Part shown: positions 47,280-57,443 of the stretch, in pieces
Numbering within the stretch: the stretch's first letter is position 1
Layout: every line of letters begins with the position of its first letter
Notes under the pieces: generated by a model
Database searches by the model: none
What the model saw: the letters and a program-made list of their open reading frames with translations, nothing else
Told to the model about the DNA's origin: nothing
NCBI RefSeq assembly: GCF_000017265.1
Contig: NC_011144.1
Coordinates: 372,001 to 436,000, forward strand
Direction: 5' to 3'
Origin: Phenylobacterium zucineum HLK1
GTDB lineage: Bacteria > Pseudomonadota > Alphaproteobacteria > Caulobacterales > Caulobacteraceae
Length of the DNA: 64,000 nt
Made by a program: the position numbers and the translations under genes

Positions 47280-48182
47280 ATGGACGCCCGGTATCGCGCC
47301 CGCTGGCCCGAGCTGAAGGCCGAGATCGCCCGGCGGACGGCGCGGGGCGAGCGGCTGAAGGACATCTGCGCGCCCGAGGGCATGCCGTCGGCCGCCACCG
47401 TGCTGGGCTGGCGCCGGCGCGATCCGCTGTTCGACCGCGAGATGGCCGATGCGATGGCCCTGGGGCGCACCCGCCGGGACGCCTTCGACCCGGCCGTGGC
47501 GAAGGCGCTGCTGGACCGGCTGAGCGCCGGCGAGGCGCTGGCGGCGGTGGTGCGCGACCCGGCCATGCCGAGCTGGCGGCGGCTGCGCCTGTGGCGGGCG
47601 ACGGCGCCCGGCTTCGCCGAGGCGCTCGGGCTGCAGGCGGAGGGCAAGGCCGGGATCCGGATCCAGCGGCTGCGCGAGCGCCGCCGCGCCTTCGACCAGG
47701 CCGCCGCCGACCGGATCATCGTGGGCCTGAACCGCGGCGAGGGGCTGCGCGCCCTGCTGAACGGCGACCCGTCGCTGCCCAGCGCGGCGACGGTGGCGCG
47801 GTGGCGGCGGGAGAACCGCGAGTTCGACGCGCTGGTGCGCCTGATCCTCGCCGCCTGGGCCCGCAAGCGCGCGCGGGCGCGGCTGTTCTCGGAGGACCTG
47901 CAGGAGGCGGTGCTGGCGCGGATCGTCGAGGGCCACTCGTTCAACAGCCTCTCGCGCCTGCCCGGGATGCCGTGCCGCAAGACCCTGGGCAAATGGGTGC
48001 GCACCCGGCCCGACTTCGCCCGGGAGGTCGCCCAGGCGTGCGAGGACCGCGAGGACATCTTCGCCGACCAGGCGCTGGAGATCGCCCTGGCCGGCGGGCC
48101 CGACGCCGGGCGCCGGGTCGGCCGGCTGCGGCGCCAGGCGGTGCGGCTGCGCAACCGGCCGGGGCGGCGGCGGGGCGCCTAG
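47280..48182 (+). CDS. Protein of four terminase-small-subunit-like HTH repeats, SOS-controlled
   Basis: A 300-residue, Arg-rich basic protein. A module of about 52 residues occurs four times (about 11-62, 72-122, 142-193 and 205-257). Each has an acidic/helical start, a G-[EL]-[AGRS]-L-type turn, then [ML]-P-[SC]-x-x-[TLR]-[VL]-x-x-W and a helix with [FP]-[FD]-x-[RAE]. The Trp of each copy is at about 44, 105, 175 and 239. Phage terminase small-subunit-like proteins carry one such helix-turn-helix, so this is a fourfold array. No phage genes lie nearby. It sits behind a LexA box, so DNA binding in the damage response is the working idea. The function is unknown. Confidence 0.7.
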   Translation: MDARYRARWPELKAEIARRTARGERLKDICAPEGMPSAATVLGWRRRDPLFDREMADAMALGRTRRDAFDPAVAKALLDRLSAGEALAAVVRDPAMPSWRRLRLWRATAPGFAEALGLQAEGKAGIRIQRLRERRRAFDQAAADRIIVGLNRGEGLRALLNGDPSLPSAATVARWRRENREFDALVRLILAAWARKRARARLFSEDLQEAVLARIVEGHSFNSLSRLPGMPCRKTLGKWVRTRPDFAREVAQACEDREDIFADQALEIALAGGPDAGRRVGRLRRQAVRLRNRPGRRRGA

Positions 48183-48237
48183 CGCGCAGGTCCGGGAGGG
48201 GGCGTGCGCAGCCGCACGGCTCCAGGGCGATGACGAA

Positions 48238-48445
48238 GGGGATGGGGGAGCGGGGCGCATGCACCCCCAAGTCCGTCACGGCCCGACTTGTTCGGGCCAC
48301 CCATCCTGGTGTCGTTCCGCAGTTGGTGTGGAGAGGCGTTGGGCTGGGTCGCCCGGACGAGCCGGGCGATGACGAAAGGGGGGAGCTGGCCGTTCCACCG
48401 TTGATGCGGAGAGGTCTTGGACTGGGTCGCCCGCATGAAGCCGCT
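48238..48445. repeat. Hairpin repeats and a 78-bp-offset duplication
   Basis: Two perfect hairpins (ggcccga-cttgt-tcgggcc, 48280-48298; gcccgg-acgag-ccgggc, 48351-48367) belong to the same dispersed family as the rpmH-rnpA element. In addition, the block beginning cgttcc at 48313 recurs with changes at 48391 (cgttccaccgttgatgcgg..., tgggtcgcccg). The result is a decayed tandem of repeats filling the gap between the repeat-HTH gene and a small membrane protein gene. Confidence 0.65.
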
Positions 48446-48452
48446 GCGGACT

Positions 48453-48710
48453 TTATTGCGACGGTGGCTCGTTAGGCGAAGCCTGGGCGGGCGCGGCGCC
48501 AGCAGCGCGCGCGCGCTTATGCTCTCGCCAGAAAATAAGCGCGCCGGCCCCAAACAGCCCCAACTGAACGAGCTGCCAGAACCAGCCTGTGCCGCTGACG
48601 AAATCAATCGTCGCCAGCGCGGTGGCGGGAACGAAACAAGCCAGCGCCGCCAAGCTGCGACTGCGACGAAACCTATAGCCTTCAGGAGAACGGGACTGGG
48701 CCGCCATCAA
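48453..48710 (-). CDS. Small two-helix membrane protein (85 aa)
   Basis: 85 residues: a basic N-terminus (SPEGYRFRRSRS), two hydrophobic segments (LAALACFVPATALATIDF and FWQLVQLGLFGAGALIFW), and an Ala/Pro-rich tail. The base composition and amino-acid pattern fit a real membrane protein. No Shine-Dalgarno sequence precedes the ATG, but a TAATCT lies about 15 bases upstream on this strand as a possible -10. No family recognised. Confidence 0.5.
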   Translation of the reverse strand: MMAAQSRSPEGYRFRRSRSLAALACFVPATALATIDFVSGTGWFWQLVQLGLFGAGALIFWREHKRARAAGAAPAQASPNEPPSQ

Positions 48711-48816
48711 GCCAAGCTAGATTAGGCGCGGGCGCACGCCAACATTCATTTCCCACCCCTCAGTTCAGTTCGGAGCGTCGGGTCTCGGGCTCGGCGCTGG
48801 CGTCCGCTATCGACCG

Positions 48817-48965
48817 AGGCTGTGTAAAAACGTCAAAAGATAAGAAATCCGGTCCAGTGTTTGGACTGAAATCGCGGCTTTCGCGCTCTGACGCGCACGG
48901 AGCCGCGGCCGGACCCGAACGGTTTCGACCACGCCAAGCAAAGCCGGTGAGTTTTTGCACAGCCT
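48817..48965. mobile_element. MITE-like element with 15-bp terminal inverted repeats
   Basis: aGGCTGTGTAAAAAC (48817-48831) and the complement of aGGCTGTGCAAAAAC (48951-48965) form 15-bp inverted ends with one mismatch, enclosing about 120 bases that are AT-richer at the left end. The interior has a GTCCA-GTGTT-TGGAC mini-hairpin and codes for nothing plausible. No clear target-site duplication is visible at the flanks. This looks like the ends of an IS element without a transposase. Confidence 0.7.
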
Positions 48966-49040
48966 GGACCCGTTGCGGACGCGCCATAGGACGAAGGCTC
49001 TTTGGCTCACAGCTGACGCGCCCGGAGCGCTCGGCGGGCG

Positions 49041-50372
49041 TCAGTCCGGGAGGCGTTCGGCGGGGACGGGGGCGGGGCGCTCGCCCGCGACCCAGCGGTC
49101 GAAGCGGGCGAGTTCGGCCTCCAGGCGGGCGACCTCGGCGGGGCTGCGCAGGGCGTCGCCGAGGGCGAGGGCGGCGTCGAGGGCGGCGGGGAGCTGGTCG
49201 GGCCGCTCGATCTCGATCCAGCGGTGCAGGGGCAGGCGGAAGCGCGCCAGCGGCGGCTGGTCGTGCGGGACCGGCAGGATCATCGGCAGGTGGGCGGCCA
49301 TGGCCTCCAGGCTGGCCTTGCCGCCGGGCTCGGGGAAGCTCGAGAGATAGACGTCGGTCTCCAGCTCCAGCAGGGCCGCGTGCAGGCTGGGCACGAAGCC
49401 CTGGAAGACGTAGCGCGCCGGGTCGACGCCGGCCCCGGCTAGGGCCTGGCCGACCTCGTCCCTCAGCCAGTCGTGGGCCGGGCCGATGTGGACGATCTCG
49501 GTGTCGGGACGACGCAGGGCGGCGACGGCGAAGTCGGTCCAGCCGTAGCTGAGCCGGCCCTTGAACTTGTGCGGATTGCCGGAGGTGGCGATGCGGATCG
49601 GCCGGCCGGGAGGGCGCGGCGGCCGCGCGGACGGCGGCGTCCGGGGCGCGGCCATGCCAGCGTAGACGGCGTCCAGCCCCTCGCCCCGGCACGCCAGGTG
49701 GCAGGTGTAGGTCACGTCCACGTGGCCCGAGAACGGCAGGGCGGCCCCCACCGCCGGGACATGGTCGACGTGGTGGATGAAGTCGACCACGTCGCGGAAA
49801 GGCCAGCAGCCGGCGACGGCCACGATGTCCATCGGGTGGCACATCAGGACGATGCGGGTGGGCCGCAGGGCCGCGAGCATCGCGTAGAGCTCCAGGATCC
49901 GCGCGCTGGGGCTCGCCGCGTCGAGGATCAGCGTGGCCCGCTCGCCGAGGTCGGAACGCAGGCCGGGGAAGGCCTGCAGCGCGTGGTAGCGCAGCTCGCT
50001 GTAGACGTCGGTGTAGATCGCCGCCGTGGCGTCGGCCGGCAGGCGGGCGACGATGTCGCGGGCGATCTGGGTGTGGCCGCCGGTCCCGTAGAACTTGGTG
50101 GCGACGATGACCGGGTTGTCGTTGGACTTCCCCGGGGCCGGGCGGTCGAGCAGGTTGAGGCCCCTCGCCACGCGGGGCACGAGGGCGTCGATGCCCGTGC
50201 AGTAGAGCGTGCGGGCGTAGATCTCGGGCTCGCGGAAGCCCTCGCGCAGGTTCATGACATCGGCGAGCGCCTGGTCGAGGGCGGGGAACTCGCGGGCCTC
50301 GGCCAGCGCCCGCTCGACCTCGGCGGCGGCGTAGGTGAACCTGGTCGGCGGCCCCCTCATGGACTCCCTCAT
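49041..50372 (-). CDS. Glycosyltransferase, GT4-like (GT-B fold)
   Basis: 443 residues. The start at 50372 overlaps the LysE-family gene stop (ATGA). The C-terminal half carries GT-B features: RIATSGNPHKFKGRLSYG, DTEIVHIGPAHDWL, RYVFQGFVPSLHAALLE, and the donor-site SSFPEPGGKASLEAMAAH (E-x7-E type). The N-terminal half is less familiar. An acceptor cannot be assigned. Coupled to LysE and hisI genes, so likely in one transcript, though no shared pathway is apparent. Confidence 0.8.
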   Translation of the reverse strand: MRESMRGPPTRFTYAAAEVERALAEAREFPALDQALADVMNLREGFREPEIYARTLYCTGIDALVPRVARGLNLLDRPAPGKSNDNPVIVATKFYGTGGHTQIARDIVARLPADATAAIYTDVYSELRYHALQAFPGLRSDLGERATLILDAASPSARILELYAMLAALRPTRIVLMCHPMDIVAVAGCWPFRDVVDFIHHVDHVPAVGAALPFSGHVDVTYTCHLACRGEGLDAVYAGMAAPRTPPSARPPRPPGRPIRIATSGNPHKFKGRLSYGWTDFAVAALRRPDTEIVHIGPAHDWLRDEVGQALAGAGVDPARYVFQGFVPSLHAALLELETDVYLSSFPEPGGKASLEAMAAHLPMILPVPHDQPPLARFRLPLHRWIEIERPDQLPAALDAALALGDALRSPAEVARLEAELARFDRWVAGERPAPVPAERLPD

Positions 50373-50995
50373 CGGCGTTCCAGGGCCAGGCGCAGGCCGA
50401 AGGCCAGGAAGACGCCGCCGGTCAGCCGGTCCAGCCAGCGGACGACGGCGGCCTTCTGCAGCGCCCCGGCGATGGGACGGGTGGCGGCGATCAGCGCGGC
50501 GAACCAGGCGATCCCCATCAGGACGTGCAGGCAGGCGAGGCCGAACATGAACGGCGCAGCGGGGGCGTCCTTCGGCACGAACTGGGGCAGGAAGCTGATG
50601 TAGAAGACCCCAGCCTTGGGGTTCAGCAGGTTGTTGAGCGCGCCGCGCCAGAACCAGCCGGCGTCGCTGCGCGGGGCGACCGCGCCGTGCGCCAGGTCGA
50701 AGCGGGCCCGGGGCCGCAGGACGAGGCTGAGGCCCAGCCACACGAGGTAGGCCGCGCCCGCCCAGCGCAGGATCTCGAAGGCCAGCTCCGAGGCCGCCAG
50801 CAGGGCGCCGAGCCCGAGGGCGGCGATCGCCCCCCAGCAGAGCGTGCCGAGACAGACGCCCAGGGCGGCCATCCACGCCTTGCGCGCGCCCTCGGCGGCG
50901 GCGGTGCGCAGGACGAGGGCCACGTCCAGGCCGGGCGTGATGGTGAGCAGGCCGGCCGCCAGGGCGAAGGCGACCAGCGCCTCCAGCGTCGTCAT
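50369..50995 (-). CDS. LysE/RhtB family amino-acid exporter
   Basis: 208 residues with six hydrophobic segments. The family signature lies near the N-terminus: FALAAGLLTITPGLDVALVLRTA (about residues 9-31). WRGALNNLLNPKAGVFYISF, after the third helix, is also typical. Substrates in the family include amino acids and homoserine lactones. The gene begins 7 bases after hisI and overlaps the glycosyltransferase gene. Confidence 0.88.
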   Translation of the reverse strand: MTTLEALVAFALAAGLLTITPGLDVALVLRTAAAEGARKAWMAALGVCLGTLCWGAIAALGLGALLAASELAFEILRWAGAAYLVWLGLSLVLRPRARFDLAHGAVAPRSDAGWFWRGALNNLLNPKAGVFYISFLPQFVPKDAPAAPFMFGLACLHVLMGIAWFAALIAATRPIAGALQKAAVVRWLDRLTGGVFLAFGLRLALERR

Positions 50996-51002
50996 GGGGT
51001 CG

Positions 51003-51395
51003 TCATGGACGGCGGACCAGCTTGCCGTTCTCGACGGTGCGGTAGAAGCACGAGCGCTGGCCCGTGTGGCAGGCGCCGCCGTCGCCCTGGGGCCAGACCT
51101 TCAGCCAGACCGCGTCCTGGTCGCAGTCGATGCGCAGCTCCTCCAGCACCTGGACCTGGCCCGAGGTGGCGCCCTTGTGCCACAGCTCCTGGCGCGAACG
51201 GCTCCAGTAGTGCGCCTCGCCCGTCTCCAGGGTCCGCTGCAGGGCCTCGGCGTTCATCCAGGCCAGCATCAGCACCTCGCCCGTCTCGGCGTGGGTGGCG
51301 ACGGCGGCGATCAGGCCGTTGTCGTCGAAGCGCGGGGCGAGGACCTTGCCGTTCTCGAGGGCGTCGGCGCTGGGGGCGGTGGGGAAGGCGGTCAT
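51003..51395 (-). CDS. hisI: Phosphoribosyl-AMP cyclohydrolase
   Basis: Third step of histidine synthesis. 130 residues, single-domain form without a fused HisE. Motifs: [38 protein letters not shown] in outline (substrate loop), [12 protein letters not shown] (Asp and Cys metal ligands) and [12 protein letters not shown] (zinc Cys). No other his gene is in the window. The next gene, for a LysE exporter, starts 7 bases after the stop. Confidence 0.95.
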   Translation of the reverse strand: MTAFPTAPSADALENGKVLAPRFDDNGLIAAVATHAETGEVLMLAWMNAEALQRTLETGEAHYWSRSRQELWHKGATSGQVQVLEELRIDCDQDAVWLKVWPQGDGGACHTGQRSCFYRTVENGKLVRRP

Positions 51396-51439
51396 GGCGC
51401 GGTTATGCCGCGAACCGGCGGCGGCGTCACCGGGCCGGG

Positions 51440-51565
51440 TCGGGCGAAGGCGCGGCGGCTCCCGCGCTGCGCGCGGGCCCTCTCCTCAATCCTCTCCCTC
51501 CCTCTCTTCAATCCTCTCCCTCTCGGCGCTGCGCGCTAGGGGGAGAGGAGAGGGGGAGAGGAGGG
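51440..51565. repeat. ctctccctc-type dispersed repeat between folE and hisI
   Basis: The gap carries tandem copies of a short unit (cctctcctcaatcctctccctc, then cctctcttcaatcctctccctc) and an arm gctgcgcgctagggggagaggagagggggagagg that is complementary to it. This is the same family as at 46515-46650 and 61440-61555. No gene is visible. Confidence 0.65.
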
Positions 51566-51569
51566 GGCG

Positions 51570-52199
51570 TCAGCGGCGGTTGACGAAGTCGAGGAAGCGC
51601 TGGCGCAGGGTGGGGTCAGTCTTGAAGACCCCGGTGAACTGGGTGGTGATCGTCGAGACGTGGCGGTGGTGCACGCCGCGCGTGGTCATGCACTGGTGCG
51701 CCGCGTCGATCAGCACGGCGACGCCGGCGGGGCGCAGGCTGTCGGTGATGGCGTCGGCGATCTGCTGGGTCATGGTCTCCTGGGTCTGGAGACGGCGGGC
51801 GAAGATCTCGACCACCTTGGCCAGCTTGGAGATGCCCACCACGCGGTTCGTCGGCATGTAGGCGACGTAGGCCTTGCCGAGGAACGGGGCCATGTGGTGC
51901 TCGCAGTGGCTTTCCACCTCGATGTCGCGGAGCATGACGATGTCGTCGTAGCCCTGGACGTCCTCGAAGGTGCGCGACAACTCCTTGGCCGGATCGAGGC
52001 TGTAGCCCTCGAACCATTCGGCGTAGGCGTCCACCACGCGCTTGGGCGTGTCGATCACGCCTTCGCGGCGCGGATCGTCGCCGGCCCAGGCGATGAGCGT
52101 GCGGACGGCCTCCATGGCCTCCTCGCGCGTCGGGCGCTTCACGGGTTCGAGGTCGACGTCGGACCCGATCAGGGTGCGGTCGCGAGCAGGAGCATCCAT
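51570..52199 (-). CDS. folE: GTP cyclohydrolase I
   Basis: First step of tetrahydrofolate and related pterin synthesis. 209 residues from ATG at 52199. Zinc-site motifs: ESHCEHHMAPFLGKAYVAYM (Cys and His) and DAAHQCMTTRGVHH (second Cys). The RLQTQETMTQQIADAI segment is characteristic. It is divergent from cysS across 174 bases. Confidence 0.97.
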   Translation of the reverse strand: MDAPARDRTLIGSDVDLEPVKRPTREEAMEAVRTLIAWAGDDPRREGVIDTPKRVVDAYAEWFEGYSLDPAKELSRTFEDVQGYDDIVMLRDIEVESHCEHHMAPFLGKAYVAYMPTNRVVGISKLAKVVEIFARRLQTQETMTQQIADAITDSLRPAGVAVLIDAAHQCMTTRGVHHRHVSTITTQFTGVFKTDPTLRQRFLDFVNRR

Positions 52200-52373
52200 C
52201 CAGAAGGTATCCCAAGGGCTGAGTTGCGCCGGGACGAAGGTCCCGGAGATGACGCGTGCCACCCTGTGTTGGATGAAGGTACGGGTCAGGAGTTCCCGTG
52301 GCCTCGCATCCGGGCGAAATGTATATGGGCCTGGCCGCGCCCGCGGCAACCGTTCCCCAGCGTCAGCGTGACA

Positions 52374-53785
<1,412 letters not shown>

Positions 53786-53786
<1 letters not shown>

Positions 53787-54352
53787 TGGCGCTGAAGACC
53801 CCTGACTACAAGGCGGGACCGTTCGGCCGCGGCGGCGGCATGGGCCCCAAGACCATGAGCCTGAAGACCGAGGGCAAGCCGCCCCCGCCCAAGGGGCCCA
53901 AGGGCTACCGGGTGGAGGACCGCATCGGCATCCAGGCGCCGGCCGAGGTGATCTGGGAGGTGCTCTACGACCTGGAGCGCTGGTCCGAGTGGAACCCCAC
54001 CTACACCAAGGCGGCGGGCGTGATCCGCATCGGCGAGCCGCTGACCCTGACCCTTCAGCTGCCCGGCCAGGCGCCGCAGGAGATCCGGCCGCGGGTGCTG
54101 GAGTGGGTGCCGAACGAGCAGCTGCACTGGCAGCTGTCGCTGCTGGGCGGGCTGATCAAGACGTTGCGCTACGTCGAGATCCAGCAGCTGGCGGAGGCGG
54201 GCTGCATCGTCGACAACGGCGAGATCTTCGGCGGGCTGATGGGCCCCTCGCTGGGCCGCCGGATGGCGGGGCCCGTCCGCCGCGGCTTCCGGGCGATGAA
54301 CGAGGCCCTGAAGGACCGCGCCGAATCCATCTGGAACGCCCGCCGGGCCTAG
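53786..54352 (+). CDS. SRPBCC (START-like) domain protein
   Basis: 188 residues. An N-terminal, Lys/Gly/Pro-rich stretch (MALKTPDYKAGPFGRGGG...KPPPPKGPKGYR) precedes an SRPBCC fold: VEDRIGIQAPAEVIWEVLYD, LERWSEWNPTYTKA, then alternating β-strands and a C-terminal helix (VRRGFRAMNEALKDRAES). These bind hydrophobic ligands or act as polyketide cyclases; no ligand is evident. Coupled to cysS by a TGATG overlap. Confidence 0.85.
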
Positions 54353-54440
54353 CCGAACTAGCGGGCCGAACTATTGGCACGGCCTTTGCCAATATCCCGG
54401 CCGGACCCTATGGTCGCCCCCTGACTGAAGGAGGGCGGCC

Positions 54441-56675
54441 ATGACGGCGAAGATCGGACGGACCGTGGCGGAGTCCACGCCGGAGTGGCCGCAGGCCCCG
54501 CGCCCGCCGAAGGGCGCGCCGAACATCCTGGTCGTGCTGTTCGACGACGTGGGGTTCTCGGACTTCGGCTGCTACGGCTCGCCGATCCGGACGCCGACGA
54601 TCGACCGGCTGGCGGCCGAGGGGCTGCGCTATTCCGGCTTCCACACCACGGCCATGTGCTCGACGACGCGGGCGGCGCTGCTGACCGGGCGCAACCACCA
54701 CTCGGTGGGCGTGGGCTGCCTGGCCAACTTCGATTCCGGCTATCCGGGCTACCGCGGCAAGATCGCCCGCGAGGCGGGGACCCTGCCCGAGATGCTGCGG
54801 CCGCACGGCTACCGCAGCTACATGGTCGGCAAGTGGCACGTCACCCCGCTGACCGAGACGGGGCCGTCGGGGCCGTTCGACGGCTGGCCGCTGGGCCGCG
54901 GCTTCGACCGCTTCTACGGCTTCATGGACGCCGAGACCGACCAGTATTCGCCCGAGCTGGTGCGGGACAACACGCCCGTCCCCGCGCCGGGGACCTACGA
55001 GAGCGGCTACCACCTGACCGAGGATCTGGTGGACCAGTCGATCCGCTACCTCGCCGACCACGTCGCCGACGCGCCGGACACGCCGTGGCTGCTGTGGCTG
55101 GCGCCGGGGGCGTGCCACGCCCCGCACCAGGCGCCGGCCGAACTGATCCGCAGCTACGATGAGGTCTTCAAGGACGGCTGGGACGTGGAGCGCGAGCGGC
55201 GGCTCGCGCGCCAGAAGGCCCTGGGGATCGTGCCCCCCGACACCCGGCTGCCGCCGCCCAACGACGGGGTGCGGCCCTGGGACAGCTACGCGCCCGACGA
55301 GCAGCGGCTGTTCACCCGCCTGCAGAGCGCCTTCGCCGCCATGCTGGACCACGCCGACCGGCACCTCGGGCGGCTGGTGGACTTCCTGGAGCGGGCCGGC
55401 CTGCGCGAGGACACCCTGATCCTGGTGCTGTCCGACAACGGCGCGAGCCAGGAGGGCGGGCCGCAGGGCTTCGTCAACGCCATGGGGCCGTTCAACTTCC
55501 GCGGCGAGCCGATGGCCGAGAAGATCGCCCGGATCGACGACATCGGCGGGCCCGACACCCACTCGAACTTCCCGCAAGGCTGGGCGATGGCGTCGAATAC
55601 GCCGCTGAAGCGCTACAAGCAGAACACCCACGGCGGCGGCATCCGCGACCCGCTGGTGGTCTCATGGCCGAAGCGGATCCCGGCGCGCGGCGAGGTGCGC
55701 GAGCGCTTCGCCCACGCCTGCGACCTGGTCCCCACGCTGCTGGACCTGATCGGGATCGAACCGCCGCAGACGGTGCAGGGCGTGGCCCAGGCGCCGCTGG
55801 AGGGCGAGAGCTTCGCCGCCAGCCTGACCGACCCGGCCGCCCCGCCGCGCAAGGCTGCGCAGTACTTCGAGATGTTCGGCCACCGGGGGCTCTGGCAGGA
55901 CGGCTGGAAGGCGGTGGCCTTCCACCCGCCGGGGACGCCCTTCGAGGAGGACCGCTGGGAGCTCTACCGGCTGGACCGGGACTTCTCGGAGACGGAGGAC
56001 CTGGCGCAGGCCGAGCCCGGGCGGCTGGCGGCGATGGTGGACGACTGGTGGCGGATCGCGGAGGCCTGCAAGGTCCTGCCGCTGGACGACCGCTTCGGGC
56101 CGAGGTTCGCCGAGAACGCGGCGCGCTTCCACGGCGCGCGGCGCCGGTTCGTGTTCCACGCCGGCATGGGCCACCTGCCGACCGACGTGGCGCCCGACGT
56201 GCGGGCCCGCACCTATCGGATCGAGGCCGAGGTGCGGCTGCAGGGCGGGGAGGCGGGCGTGCTGATCGCCCACGGCGACGCCACCAGCGGCTATTCGCTC
56301 TACATCCAGGACGGGCGGCTGAAGCACACGCTGAACATCGGCGGCGAGAAGACCACGGCGGTCTCGGACCGTCCGGTCCCCGCCGGCGCGACCCGGCTGG
56401 GGGTGGTCTCGCGCCGCGTGGGCGAGGGGCCCGAGCGGACGTTCACCCTGACCATCGACGGCGCGCCGGCGGGCGAGGTCACGGCCACGACCGGCTTCCA
56501 CACGCTGATCTCGTGGTCGGGCCTGGACATCGGCCTCGACCGGGGCAGCCCCGTCGCCGACTACGCCGCCCCGTTCGCCTTCACCGGCGCCTTGCGGAAG
56601 GTGACGGTGAGCATGGACGAGGACCAGGCGCTGGACGGCGAGGCCGTGGGCGCGGCGGAGATGGCGCGGCAGTAG
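54441..56675 (+). CDS. Arylsulfatase-like enzyme with CSTTR motif
   Basis: 744 residues with no signal peptide. The sulfatase motif that becomes formylglycine lies at MCSTTRAALLTGRN (Cys about residue 73). The usual core is C-x-P/A-x-R; here the middle position is Thr. Metal ligands: VLFDDVGFSDFGCYG (two Asp) and VLSDNGASQEGG (Asp and Asn). GKWHVTPL and the TGPSGPFDGWPLGRGF region are typical. The C-terminal extension (about 560-744) is β-rich. A formylglycine-generating enzyme gene is not in the window. It is followed by the repeat array. Confidence 0.88.
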   Translation: MTAKIGRTVAESTPEWPQAPRPPKGAPNILVVLFDDVGFSDFGCYGSPIRTPTIDRLAAEGLRYSGFHTTAMCSTTRAALLTGRNHHSVGVGCLANFDSGYPGYRGKIAREAGTLPEMLRPHGYRSYMVGKWHVTPLTETGPSGPFDGWPLGRGFDRFYGFMDAETDQYSPELVRDNTPVPAPGTYESGYHLTEDLVDQSIRYLADHVADAPDTPWLLWLAPGACHAPHQAPAELIRSYDEVFKDGWDVERERRLARQKALGIVPPDTRLPPPNDGVRPWDSYAPDEQRLFTRLQSAFAAMLDHADRHLGRLVDFLERAGLREDTLILVLSDNGASQEGGPQGFVNAMGPFNFRGEPMAEKIARIDDIGGPDTHSNFPQGWAMASNTPLKRYKQNTHGGGIRDPLVVSWPKRIPARGEVRERFAHACDLVPTLLDLIGIEPPQTVQGVAQAPLEGESFAASLTDPAAPPRKAAQYFEMFGHRGLWQDGWKAVAFHPPGTPFEEDRWELYRLDRDFSETEDLAQAEPGRLAAMVDDWWRIAEACKVLPLDDRFGPRFAENAARFHGARRRFVFHAGMGHLPTDVAPDVRARTYRIEAEVRLQGGEAGVLIAHGDATSGYSLYIQDGRLKHTLNIGGEKTTAVSDRPVPAGATRLGVVSRRVGEGPERTFTLTIDGAPAGEVTATTGFHTLISWSGLDIGLDRGSPVADYAAPFAFTGALRKVTVSMDEDQALDGEAVGAAEMARQ

Positions 56676-56871
56676 GGGGGCGAGGCGGCGCGCGAGCGGC
56701 GGCTCTGCATCGGGACACGAAGCGCATGAAGGACTCGAAGGGCGCGAAGGGGGCCTTCTTCGTGAGCTTCGTGGTCTTCGTGGCCGTTGTGTCGAGGGAC
56801 CGCTTCGCCGTCGTTCGTGTGGTTCGTGGACAGATCGGCGGCGGAAGCCCCCTCCACCGCTTCGCGGTCCC

Positions 56872-56897
56872 CCTCCCCCGGCGGGGGAGGATTTTTT
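56872..56897 (+). terminator. Intrinsic terminator-like hairpin, repeat unit 1
   Basis: CCTCCCCC-GGC-GGGGGAGG is followed by A and six T. Perfect 8-bp stem. It is about 200 bases past the sulfatase stop and would end its transcript. Confidence 0.7.
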
Positions 56898-57143
56898 AGC
56901 CACGAACGAACACGAACCAGCACGAACGGGTGGGGCGCCCGAGACGGCGCGCGAGCGGCGGCTCTGGATTGGGGACACGAAGCGCACGAAGGACTCGAAG
57001 GGCGCGAAGGTAGGTCTTCTTCGTGAGCTTCGTGGTCTTCGTGGCCGTTGTGTCGAGGGACGGCTTCGCCGTCGTTCGTGTTTGTTCGTGCTGGTTCGTG
57101 GACAATCTTGCGGCGGAAGCCCCCTCCACCGCTTCGCGGTCCC

Positions 57144-57170
57144 CCTCCCCCGGCGGGGGAGGATTTTTTT
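57144..57170 (+). terminator. Intrinsic terminator-like hairpin, repeat unit 2
   Basis: Same stem as in unit 1, followed by A and seven T. Present only because the repeat unit carries it. Confidence 0.65.
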
Positions 57171-57416
57171 AGCCACGAACGAACACGAACCAGCACGAAC
57201 GGGTGGGGCGCCCGAGACGGCGCGCGAGCGGCGGCCCTGGTTTGGGGACACGAAGCGCACGAAGGACTCGAAGGGCGCGAAGGTAGGTCTTCTTCGTGAG
57301 CTTCGTGGTCTTCGTGGCCGTTGTGTCGAGGGACGGCTTCGCCGTCGTTCGTGTTTGTTCGTGCTGGTTCGTGGACAATCTTGCGGCGGAAGCCCCCTCC
57401 ACCGCTTCGCGGTCCC

Positions 57417-57443
57417 CCTCCCCCGGCGGGGGAGGATTTTTTT
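57417..57443 (+). terminator. Intrinsic terminator-like hairpin, repeat unit 3
   Basis: Same stem as in unit 1, followed by A and seven T. The fourth unit's stem (about 57690-57708) is followed by ATTTGACTT and has lost the T-run. Confidence 0.65.

Noticed and set aside
46957..47316. A 119-residue open frame overlapping the 50-residue membrane protein frame
   Set aside because: Its product is Arg/Gly/Asp-rich with no structure, and it runs through the LexA box into the next gene. The 50-residue frame has the better ribosome site and a transmembrane helix.
47280..48182. A prophage remnant, given the terminase-like motifs
   Set aside because: No capsid, portal, integrase or other phage gene, and no att-like repeats nearby; composition matches the neighbours.
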